64,000 bases of DNA from Hetaerina americana (Eukaryota; Arthropoda; Insecta; Odonata; Calopterygidae): assembly GCA_022747635.1 (NCBI GenBank), contig JAKTNV010000775.1, positions 1-64,000 of the forward strand, given 5' to 3'. The translations under genes were made by a program, and so were the position numbers. Below, one piece after another: positions 50,481 through 61,400 of the stretch (positions are counted from its first letter, which is position 1; every line of letters starts with the position of its first letter). The notes beneath the pieces are model-generated. The model was not told where the DNA came from. It did no database searches and worked only from the letters and a program-made list of their open reading frames with translations.

Positions 50481-51110
50481 AAGCGCCAATACCCCCCTTT
50501 GGGTTCTAGGTGAAAATCTCACTCGACACAAATCAATCAAAAATGTTTCCATGGTGTGTATTGTTGTTCATTTTAATCAAATAAACAAAATAAAACCCAG
50601 AATTAATCCTGAAAGACAAGAAATGAGCATAAAAGATGCTTCAGCGCAAGTGTTAATGTTACTAAAAGAGCCCAAATTTCTAAAAATATTGCGAAAAACA
50701 ACAATCTTCTGTTTTAGAGTGAATGTTTTAGGTGTTTAGAAGGCATTTATTTCATTTTTAGAAAATTTAATTTTTCACATTTTTCCATGAAAAGTGGCAA
50801 TACCCCCCCCTTTGGGGTCTAGGTGAAAATCTCACTCGACACAAATCAAACAAAAATGTTTCCATGGTGTGTATTGTTGTTCATTTTCATCAAATAAACA
50901 AAATAAAACCCAGAATTAATCCTGAAAGACAAGAAATTAGCATAAATGATGCTTCAGCGCAATTGTTAATGTTACTAAAGGTGCCCAAATTTCTAAAAAT
51001 ATTGCGAAAAAAACCAATCTTCTGTTTTAGAGTGAATGTTTGAGGTGTTTAGAAGGCATTTATTTCATTTTTAGAAAATTTAATTTTTCACATTTTTCCA
51101 TGAAAAGTGC
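50481..51110. repeat. GCGCC and GGGGTCT monomers
   Basis: The monomer with AAAAGCGCCAATACC near 50,484 has the same sequence as that near 22,577, with the same 107-codon open frame (22510-22833 and 50416-50739), although they are 27.9 kb apart. A GGGGTCT monomer with AAGGTGCCC follows. This join of a rare variant to a different neighbourhood suggests a longer-range exchange or conversion. Confidence 0.75.
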
Positions 51111-52986
51111 CAATTACCCCCCCTTTGGGTTCTAGGTGAAAATCTCACTCCCCACAAATCAAACAAAAATGTTTCCATGGTGTGTACTGTTGTTCATTTT
51201 CATCAAATTAACAAAATAAAACCTAGAATTAATCTTGAAAGACAAGAAATGAGAATAAAAGATGCTTCAGCGCAAGTGTTAATGTTACTAAAAGAGCCCA
51301 AATTTCTAAAAATATTGCGAAAAACAACAATCTTCTGTTTTAGAGTTAATGTTTGTGGTGTTTAGAAGGCATTTATTTCATTTTTAGAAAATTTAATTTT
51401 TCACATTTTTCCATGAAAAGTGCCAATACCCCCCCCTTTGGGTTCTAGGTGAAATTCTCACTCGATACAAATCAAACAAAAATGTATCCAAGGTGTGTAT
51501 TGTTGATCATGTTCATCAAATAAACAAAATAAAACCCAGAATGTATCCTGAAAGAAAAGAAATGAGCATAAAATAGCTTCAGCGAAAGTGTTTATGTTAC
51601 AAAAAGAGCCCAAATTTCTAAAAATATTATGAAAAACAACAATCTTCTTTTTTAGAGTGAATGTTTGAGGTGTTTAGAAGGCATTTATTTCATTTTTGGA
51701 AAATTTAATTTTTCACATTTTTCCATGAAAAGTGGCAATAACCCCCCCTTTGGGTTCTAGGTGAAAATCTCACTTGACGCAAATCAAACAAAAATGTTTC
51801 CATGGTGTGTATTGTTGTTCATTTTCATCAAATAAACAAAATAAAACCCAGAATTAATCCTGAAAGACAAGAAATGAGCATAAAAGTTGCTTCAGCGCAA
51901 GTGTTAATGTTACTAAAAGAGCCAAAATTTCTAAAAATATTGCAAAAAACAACAATCTTCTGTTTTAGAGTGAATGTTTAAGGTGTTAAGAAGGCATTTA
52001 TTTCATTTTTAGAAAATTTAATTTTTCACATTTTTCCATGAAAAGTGCCAATTACCCCCCCTTTGGGTTCTAGGTGAAAATCTCACTCCCCACAAATCAA
52101 ACAAAAATGTTTCCATGGTGTGTACTGTTGTTCATTTTCATCAAATTAACAAAATAAAACCTAGAATTAATCTTGAAAGAAGGAAATGAGAATAAAAGAT
52201 GCTTCAGCGCAAGTGTTAATGTTACTAAAAGAGCCCAAATTTCTAAAAATATTGCGAAAAACAACAATCTTCTGTTTTAGAGTTAATGTTTGTGGTGTTT
52301 AGAAGGCATTTATTTCATTTTTAGAAAATTTAATTTTTCACATTTTTCCATGAAAAGTGCCAATACCCCCCCCTTTGGGTTCTAGGTGAAATTCTCACTC
52401 GATACAAATCAAACAAAAATGTATCCAAGGTGTGTATTGTTGATCATGTTCATCAAATAAACAAAATAAAACCCAGAATGTATCCTGAAAGAAAAGAAAT
52501 GAGCATAAAATAGCTTCAGCGAAAGTGTTTATGTTACAAAAAGAGCCCAAATTTCTAAAAATATTATGAAAAACAACAATCTTCTTTTTTAGAGTGAATG
52601 TTTGAGGTGTTTAGAAGGCATTTATTTCATTTTTGGAAAATTTAATTTTTCACATTTTTCCATGAAAAGTGGCAATAACCCCCCCTTTGGGTTCTAGGTG
52701 AAAATCTCACTTGACGCAAATCAAACAAAAATGTTTCCATGGTGTGTATTGTTGTTCATTTTCATCAAATAAACAAAATAAAACCCAGAATTAATCCTGA
52801 AAGACAAGAAATGAGCATAAAAGTTGCTTCAGCGCAAGTGTTAATGTTACTAAAAGAGCCAAAATTTCTAAAAATATTGCAAAAAACAACAATCTTCTGT
52901 TTTAGAGTGAATGTTTAAGGTGTTTAGAAGGCATTTATTTCATTTTTAGAAAATTTAATTTTTCACATTTTTCCATGAAAAGTGCC
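51111..52986. repeat. 938-bp tandem trimer, two units
   Basis: Unit 1 is 51111-52048 and unit 2 is 52049-52986. Each has a CAATTACC monomer with CTCCCCACAAATC and ACCTAGAAT, a GAAATTCTCACTCGATAC monomer with CATGTTC and GAAAGAAAAG, and a GTGGCAATAACC monomer with CACTTGACGC. The units are nearly identical. Differences include GAAAGACAAG versus GAAAGAAGG in the first monomer and GTGTTAAG versus GTGTTTAG at the end of the third. Confidence 0.92.
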
Positions 52987-54550
52987 AATACCCCACCCCC
53001 CCTTTGGGTTCTAGGTGAAAATCTCACTCGACACAAATCAAACAAAAATGTTTTCATGGTGTGAATTGTTGTTCATTTTCATCAAATAAACAAAATAAAA
53101 GCCAGTTTTATTCCCGAAATACAAGAAATGCGCATAAAAGATGCTTCAGCGCAAGTGTTAATGTTGCTAAAAGAGCCCAAATTTCTAAAAATACTGCGAA
53201 AAACAACAATCTTAAGTTTTAGAGTGAATGTTTGAGGTGTTTAGAAGGCATTTATTTCATTTTTAGAAAATTTAATTTTTCACATTTTTCCATGAAAAGT
53301 GCCAATACCCCCCCCTTTGGGTTCTAGGTGAAAATCTCACTCGACACAAATCAAACAAAAATGCTTCCATGGTGTGTATTGTTGTTCATTTTCATCAAAT
53401 AAACAAAATAAAAGCCAGTTTTAATCCCGAAAGACAAGAAATGAGCATAAAAGATGCTTCAGCGCAAGTGTTATGGTTACTAAGAGAGCCCAAATTTCTA
53501 AAAATATTGCGAAAAACAACAATCTTCTGTTTTAGAGTGAATGTTTGAGGTGTTTAGAAGGCATTTATTTCAATTTTAGAAAATTTAATTTTTCACATTT
53601 TTCCATGAAAAGTGCCAATACCCCCCCCTTTGGGTTCTAGGTGAAAATCTCACTCGACACAAATCAAACAAAAATGTATCCAAGGTGTGTATTGTTGTTC
53701 ATTTTCATCAAATAAACAAAATAAAACCCAGAGTTATTCCTGAAAGACAAGAAATGATCATAAAAGTTGCTTCAGCGCAATGTTAATGTTACTAAAAGAG
53801 CCCAAATTTCTAAAAATATTGCGAAAAACAACAATCTTCTGTTTTAGAGTGAATGTTTGAGGGATATAGAGGGCATTTATTTCATTTTTAGAAAATTTAT
53901 TTTTCACATTTTTCCGTGAAAAGTGCCAATACCAAGTGCCAATATTGGGTTATAGGTGAAAATCTCACTCAACACAATCAAACAATAATGTATCCAAGGT
54001 GTGTGTTGTTGTTCATTTTCTTCAAATAAACAAAATAAAACCCAGAATTAATCCTGAAAGACAAGAAATGAGCATAGAAGTTGCTTCAGTGCAAGTGTTA
54101 ATGTTACTAAAAAGCCCAAATTTCTAAAAATATTGCGAAAAACAACAATCTTCTGTTTTAGAGTGAATGTTTGAGGTGTTTAGAAGGCATTTATTTCAAT
54201 TTTAGAAAATTTAATTTTTCACATTTTTCCATGAAAAGTGCCAATACCCCCCCCTTTGGGGTCTGGGTGAAAATCTCACTCGACACAAATCAAACCAAAA
54301 TGTATCCAAGGTGTGAATTGTTCTTCATTTTCATCAAATAAACAAAATAAAACCCATAATTAATCCCGAAAGACAAGAAATGAGCATAAATGATGCTTCA
54401 GCGCAAGTGTTAATGTTACTAAAAGAGCCCAAATTTCTAAAAATATTGCGAAAAACAACAATCTTCTGTTTAAGAGTGAATGTTTGAGGTGTATAAAAGG
54501 CATTTATTTCATTTTTAGAAAATTTAATTTTTCACATTTTTCCATTAAAA
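52987..54550. repeat. Mixed block, first copy of a ~4.06 kb-offset duplication
   Basis: A CCCCACCCCCCC monomer with TTTTCATGGTGTG, an ATGCTTCCATGG monomer, a TATCCAAGG monomer with GAGTTATTCC, and the no-C-tract monomer (53931) follow the 938-bp trimers. The same series lies at 57.0-58.0 kb (no-C-tract at 57991, offset 4,060 bp, 13 monomers). After about 54.0 kb the copies lose register: an extra monomer is present here before the ACCAAAATG one. Confidence 0.8.
53919..53949. repeat. C-tract replaced by a direct repeat of AAGTGCCAATA
   Basis: Reads AAGTGCCAATACC then AAGTGCCAATATTGGG. The C-run is gone and the 11-bp left flank AAGTGCCAATA is duplicated in its place. CCGTGAAAAG replaces CCATGAAAAG just upstream, a linked mark. 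Confidence 0.88.
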
Positions 54551-57500
54551 GTGCCAATACCCCCCCCTTTGGGTTCTAGGTGAAAATCTCACTCGACACA
54601 AATCAAACAAAAATGTTTCCATGGTGTGTAATGTTGTTCATTTTCATCAAAAAAAAATGAAAGCCAGTTTTAATCTCGTAAGACAAGAAATGAGCATAAA
54701 AGATCCTTCAGCGCAGTGTTAATGTTACTAAAAGAGCCCAAATTTCTAAAAATATTGCGAAAAACAACAATCTTCTGTTTTAGAGTGAATGTTTGAGGTG
54801 TATAGAAGGTATTTATTTCATTTTTAGAAAATTTAATTTTTTACATTTCTCCATGAAAAGTGCCAATACCCCCCCCTTTGGGTTCTAGGTGAAAATCTCA
54901 CTCGACACAAATCAAACAAAAATGTTTCCATGGTGTGTAATGTTGTTCATTTTCATCAAATAAAAAAAATAAAACCCATAATTAATCCCGATAGACAAGA
55001 AATGAGCATAAAAGATGCTTCAGCGCAAGTGTTAATGTTACTAAAAGAGCCCAAATTTCTAAAAATATTGCGAAAAACAACAATCTTCTGTTTTAGAGTG
55101 AATGTTTGAGGTGTATAAAAGGCATTTATTTCATTTTTAGAAAATTTAATTTTTCACATTTTTCCATTTAAAGTGCCAATACCCCCCCCTTTGGGTTCTA
55201 GGTGAAAATCTCACTCGACACAAATCAAACAAAAATGTTTCCATGGTGTGTATTGTTGTTCATTTTCATCAAAAAAAAATGAAAGCCAGTTTTAATCCCG
55301 TTAGACAAGAAATGAGCATAAAAGATGCTTCAGCGCAAGTGTTAATGTTACTAAAAGGGCCCAAATTTCTAAAAATATTGCGAAAAACAACAATCTTCTG
55401 TTTTAGAGTGAATGTTTGAGGTGTTTAGAAGGCATTTATTTCAATTTTAGAAAATTTAATTTTTCACATTTTTCCATGAAAAGTGCCAATACCCCCCCCT
55501 TTGGGTTCTAGGTGAAAATCTCACTCGACACAAATCAATCAAAAATGTTTCCATGGTGTGTATTGTTGTTCATTTTAATCAAATAAACAAAATAAAACCC
55601 AGAATTAATCCTGAAAGACAAGAAATGAGCATAAAAGATGCTTCAGCGCAAGTGTTAATGTTACTAAAAGAGCCCAAATTTCCAAAAATATTGCGAAAAA
55701 CAACAATCTTCTGTTTTAGAGTGAATGTTTTAGGTGTTTAGAAGGCATTTATTTCATTTTTAGAAAATTTAATTTTTCACATTTTTCCATGAAAAGTGGC
55801 AATACCCCCCCCTTTGGGGTCTAGGTGAAAATCTCACTCGACACAAATCAAACAAAAATGTTTCCATGGTGTGTATTGTTGTTCATTTTCATCAAATAAA
55901 CAAAATAAAACCCAGAATTAATCCTGAAAGACAAGAAATTAGCATAAATGATGCTTCAGCGCAAGTGTTAATGTTACTAAAAGTGCCCAAATTTCTAAAA
56001 ATATTGCGAAAAAAACCAATCTTCTGTTTTAGAGTGAATGTTTGAGGTGTTTAGAAGGCATTTATTTCATTTTTAGAAAATTTAATTTTTCACATTTTTC
56101 CATGAAAAGTGCTAATTACCCCCCCTTTGGGTTCTAGGTGAAAATCTCACTCCCCACAAATCAAACAAAATGTTTCCATGGTGTGTACTGTTGTTCATTT
56201 TCATCAAATAAACAAAATAAAACCCAGAATTAATCTTGAAAGACAAGAAATGAGAATAAAAGATGCTTCAGCGCAAGTGTTAATGTTACTAAAAGAGCCC
56301 AAATTTCTAAAAATATTGCGAAAAACAACAATCTTCTGTTTTAGAGTTAATGTTTGTGGTGTTTAGAAGGCATTTATTTCATTTTTAGAAAATTTAATTT
56401 TTCACATTTTTCCATGAAAAGTGCCAAAACCCCCCCCTTTGGGTTCTAGGTGAAATTCTCACTCGATACAAATCAAACAAAAATGTATCCAAGGTGTGTA
56501 TTGTTGATCATGTTCATCAAATAAACAAAATAAAACCCAGAATGTATCCTGAAAGAAAAGAAATGAGCATAAAATAGCTTCAGCGAAAGTGTTAATGTTA
56601 CAAAAAGAGCCCAAATTTCTAAAAATATTATGAAAAACAACAATCTTCTGTTTTAGAGTGAATGTTTGAGGTGTTTAGAAGGCATTTATTTCATTTTTGG
56701 AAAATTTAATTTTTCACATTTTTCCATGAAAAGTGGCAATAACCCCTCCTTTGGGTTCTAGGTGAAAATCTCACTTGACGCAAATCAAACAAAAATGTTT
56801 CCATGGTGTGTATTGTTGTTCATTTTCATCAAATAAACAAAATAAAACCCAGAATTAATCCTGAAAGACAAGTAATGAGCATAAAAGTTGCTTCAGCGCA
56901 AGTGTTAATGTTACTAAAAGAGCCAAAATTTCTAAAAATATTGCAAAAAACAACAATCTTCTGTTTTAGAGTGAATGTTTAAGGTGTTTAGAAGGCATTT
57001 ATTTCATTTTAAGAAAATTTAATTCTTCACATTTTTCCATGAAAAGTGCCAATACCCCCCCTTTGGGTTCTAGGTGAAAATCTCACTCGACACAAATCAA
57101 ACAAAAATGTTTTCATGGTCCGAATTGTTGTTCATTTTCATCAAATAAACAAAATAAAAGCCAGTTTTATTCCCGAAATACAAGAAATGAGCATAAAAGA
57201 TGCTTCAGCGCAAGTGTTAATGTTACTAAAAGAGCCCAAATTTCTAAAAATACTGCGAAAAACAACAATCTTAAGTTTTAGAGTGAATGTTTGAGGTGTA
57301 TAGAAGGCATTTATTTCATTTTTAGAAAATTTAATTTTTCACATTTTTCCATGAAAAGTGCCAATACCCCCCCCTTTGGGGTCTAGGTGAAAATCTCACT
57401 CGACACAAATCAAACAAAAATGCTTCCATGGTGTGTATTGATGTTCGTTTTCATCAAATAAACAAAATAAAAGCCAGTTTTAATCCCGAAAGACAAGAAA

Positions 57501-57990
57501 TGAGCATAAAAGATGCTTCAGCGCAAGTGTTAATGTTACTAAAAGAGCCCAAATTTCTAAAAAATATTGCGAAAAACAACAATCTTCTGTTCTAGAGTGA
57601 ATGTTTGAGGTGTATAAAAGGCATTTATTTCAATTTTAGAAAATTTAATTTTTCACATTTTTCCATGAAAAGTGCCAATACCCCCCCCTTTGGGTTCTAG
57701 GTGAAAATCTCACTCGACACAAATCAAACAAAAATGTATCCAAGGTGTGTATTGTTGTTCATTTTCAACAAATAAAAAAATAAAACCCAGAATTAATCCT
57801 GAAAGACAAGAAATGATCATAAAAGTTGCTTCAGCGCAAGTGTTAATGGTACTAAAAGAGCCCAAATTTCTAAAAATATTGCGAAAAACAACAATCTTCT
57901 GTTTTAGAGTGAATGTTTGAGGTGTATAGAGGGCATTTTATTCATTTTTAGAAAATTTATTTTTCACATTTTTCCGTGAAAAGTGCCAAT
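54551..57990. repeat. Block duplicated at 7,498 bp offset (first copy) plus trimer relatives
   Basis: Includes CATTAAAAGTGCC, ATGAAAGCCAG with CTCGTAAGAC, the rare ACATTTCTCC (54843), CCGATAGAC, GGGCCC (55357), TCCAAAAATA (55681) and GCTAATTACC (56111). Each of these recurs exactly 7,498 bp later, except GTGCC/CATTTA-type spelling changes. From 56.1 kb it also matches 52.05-54.0 kb at ~4,064 bp offset, so this stretch is a chimera of two duplication histories. Confidence 0.83.
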
Positions 57991-58009
57991 ACCAAGTGCC
58001 AATATTGGG
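57979..58009. repeat. C-tract replaced by a direct repeat of AAGTGCCAATA
   Basis: Same structure as at 53919, preceded by CCGTGAAAAG and followed by CACTCAACACAATC. Here the next block reads ACCAAAATG and GTTCTTCATT, unlike the copy at 53.9 kb. Confidence 0.88.
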
Positions 58010-59850
58010 TTCTAGGTGAAAATCTCACTCAACACAATCAAACCAAAATGTATCCAAGGTGTGTATTGTTCTTCATTTTCATCAAATAAACAAAATAAAA
58101 CCCATAATTAATCCCGAAAGACAAGAAATGAGCATAAAAGATATCTCAGCGCAAGTGTTAATGTTACTAAAAGAGCCCAAATTTCTAAAAATATTGCGAA
58201 AAACAACAATCTTCTGTTTAAGAGTGAATGTTTGAGGTGTATAAAAGGCATTTATTTCATTTTTAGAAAATTTAATTTTTCACATTTTTCCATTAAAAGT
58301 GCCAATACCCCCCCCTTTGGGTTCTAGGTGAAAATCTCACTCGACACAAATCAAACAAAAATGTTTCCATGGTGTGTATTGTTGTTCATTTTCATCAAAA
58401 AAAAATGAAAGCCAGTTTTAATCCCGTTAGACAAGAAATGAGCATAAAAGATGCTTCAGCGCAAGTGTTAATGTTACTAAAAGGGCCCAAATTTCTAAAA
58501 ATATTGCGAAAAACAACAATCTTCTGTTTTAGAGTGAATGTTTGAGGTGTTTAGAAGGCATTTATTTCAATTTTAGAAAATTTAATTTTTCACATTTTTC
58601 CATGAAAAGTGGCAATACCCCCCCCTTTGGGGTCTAGGTGAAAATCTCACTCGACACAAATCAAACAAAAATGTTTCCATGGTGTGTATTGTTGTTCATT
58701 TTCATCAAATAAACAAAATAAAACCCAGAATTAATCCTGAAAGACAAGAAATTAGCATAAATGATGCTTCAGCGCAAGTGTTAATGTTACTAAAAGTGCC
58801 CAAATTTCTAAAAATATTGCGAAAAAAACCAATCTTCTGTTTTAGAGTGAATGTTTGAGGTGTATAGAGGGCATTTTATTCATTTTTAGAAAATTTATTT
58901 TTCACATTTTTCCGTGAAAAGTGCCAATACCAAGTGCCAATATTGGGTTCTAGGTGAAAATCTCACTCAACACAATCAAACCAAAATGTATCCAAGGTGT
59001 GTATTGTTCTTCATTTTCATCAAATAAACAAAATAAAACCCATAATTAATCCCGAAAGACAAGAAATGAGCATAAAAGATATCTCAGCGCAAGTGTTAAT
59101 GTTACTAAAAGAGCCCAAATTTCTAAAAATATTGCGAAAAACAACAATCTTCTGTTTAAGAGTGAATGTTTGAGGTGTATAAAAGGCATTTATTTCATTT
59201 TTAGAAAATTTAATTTTTCACATTTTTCCATTAAAAGTGCCAATACCCCCCCCTTTGGGTTCTAGGTGAAAATCTCACTCGACACAAATCAAACAAAAAT
59301 GTTTCCATGGTGTGTATTGTTGTTCATTTTCATCAAAAAAAAATGAAAGCCAGTTTTAATCCCGTTAGACAAGAAATGAGCATAAAAGATGCTTCAGCGC
59401 AAGTGTTAATGTTACTAAAAGGGCCCAAATTTCTAAAAATATTGCGAAAAACAACAATCTTCTGTTTTAGAGTGAATGTTTGAGGTGTTTAGAAGGCATT
59501 TATTTCAATTTTAGAAAATTTAATTTTTCACATTTTTCCATGAAAAGTGGCAATACCCCCCCCTTTGGGGTCTAGGTGAAAATCTCACTCGACACAAATC
59601 AAACAAAAATGTTTCCATGGTGTGTATTGTTGTTCATTTTCATCAAATAAACAAAATAAAACCCAGAATTAATCCTGAAAGACAAGAAATTAGCATAAAT
59701 GATGCTTCAGCGCAAGTGTTAATGTTACTAAAAGTGCCCAAATTTCTAAAAATATTGCGAAAAAAACCAATCTTCTGTTTTAGAGTGAATGTTTGAGGTG
59801 TTTAGAAGGCATTTATTTCATTTTTAGAAAATTTAATTTTTCACATTTTT
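57991..59850. repeat. 938-bp tandem trimer, two units
   Basis: Unit 1 is 57991-58928; unit 2 begins at 58929. Each holds (1) the no-C-tract monomer with ATATCTCAGCGC and GTATAAAAGG, (2) a CATTAAAAGTGCC monomer with ATGAAAGCCAG, CCCGTTAGAC and GGGCCC (58483, 59421), and (3) a GTGGCAATACC/GGGGTCT monomer with AAAGTGCCC. Reading line by line I see almost no differences until the end of unit 2. There GTATAGAGGGC becomes GTTTAGAAGGC and the series passes into the 930-bp units. Confidence 0.93.
58917..58947. repeat. C-tract replaced by a direct repeat of AAGTGCCAATA
   Basis: Identical to the copy at 57979, exactly 938 bp upstream, and carried by the tandem trimer. Confidence 0.9.
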
Positions 59851-61400
59851 GAGGTGCTAATTACCCCCCCTTTGGGTTCTAGGTGAAAATCTCACTCCCC
59901 ACAAATCAAACAAAAATGTTTCCATGGTGTGTAATGTTGTTCATTTTCATCAAATAAAAAAAATAAAACCCATAATTAATCCCGATAGACAAGAAATGAG
60001 CATAAAAGATGCTTCAGCGCAAGTGTTAATGTTACTAAAAGAGCCCAAATTTCTAAAAATATTGCGAAAAACAACAATCTTCTGTTTTAGAGTGAATGTT
60101 TGTGGTGTTTAGAAGGCATTTATTTCATTTTTAGAAAATTTAATTTTTCACATTTTTCCATTAAAAGTGCCAATACCCCCCCCTTTGGGTTCTAGGTGAA
60201 AATCTCACTCGACACAAATCAAACAAAAATGTTTCCATGGTGTGTATTGTTGTTCATTTTCATCAAAAAAAAATGAAAGCCAGTTTTAATCCCGTTAGAC
60301 AAGAAATGAGCATAAAAGATGCTTCAGCGCAAGTGTTAATGTTACTAAAAGGGCCCAAATTTCTAAAAATATTGCGAAAAACAACAATCTTCTGTTTTAG
60401 AGTGAATGTTTGAGGTGTTTAGAAGGCATTTATTTCAATTTTAGAAAATTTAATTTTTCACATTTTTCCATGAAAAGTGGCAATACCCCCCCCTTTGGGG
60501 TCTAGGTGAAAATCTCACTCGACACAAATCAAACAAAAATGTTTCCATGGTGTGTATTGTTGTTCATTTTCATCAAATAAACAAAATAAAACCCAGAATT
60601 AATCCTGAAAGACAAGAAATTAGCATAAATGATGCTTCAGCGCAAGTGTTAATGTTACTAAAAGTGCCCAAATTTCTAAAAATATTGCGAAAAAAACCAA
60701 TCTTCTGTTTTAGAGTGAATGTTTGAGGTGTTTAGAAGGCATTTATTTCATTTTTAGAAAATTTAATTTTTCACATTTTTGAGGTGCTAATTACCCCCCC
60801 TTTGGGTTCTAGGTGAAAATCTCACTCCCCACAAATCAAACAAAAATGTTTCCATGGTGTGTAATGTTGTTCATTTTCATCAAATAAAAAAAATAAAACC
60901 CATAATTAATCCCGATAGACAAGAAATGAGCATAAAAGATGCTTCAGCGCAAGTGTTAATGTTACTAAAAGAGCCCAAATTTCTAAAAATATTGCGAAAA
61001 ACAACAATCTTCTGTTTTAGAGTGAATGTTTGTGGTGTTTAGAAGGCATTTATTTCATTTTTAGAAAATTTAATTTTTCACATTTTTCCATTAAAAGTGC
61101 CAATACCCCCCCCTTTGGGTTCTAGGTGAAAATCTCACTCGACACAAATCAAACAAAAATGTTTCCATGGTGTGTATTGTTGTTCATTTTCATCAAAAAA
61201 AAATGAAAGCCAGTTTTAATCCCGTTAGACAAGAAATGAGCATAAAAGATGCTTCAGCGCAAGTGTTAATGTTACTAAAAGGGCCCAAATTTCTAAAAAT
61301 ATTGCGAAAAACAACAATCTTCTGTTTTAGAGTGAATGTTTGAGGTGTTTAGAAGGCATTTATTTCAATTTTAGAAAATTTAATTTTTCACATTTTTCCA
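59851..61400. repeat. 930-bp tandem trimer, about 1.7 units
   Basis: GAGGTGCTAATTACC occurs at 59851 and 60781, and GGGCCC at 60351 and 61281, all 930 bp apart. Monomers (2) and (3) are those of the 938-bp trimers. Monomer (1) is instead a CTCCCCACAAATC monomer with GTGTAATG and CCGATAGAC. Its start is fused: CACATTTTT runs straight into GAGGTGCTAATTACC and the usual CCATGAAAAG is missing. The second unit breaks off at about 61.4 kb, where GTGCCAATACC replaces GTGGCAATACC. Confidence 0.92.
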
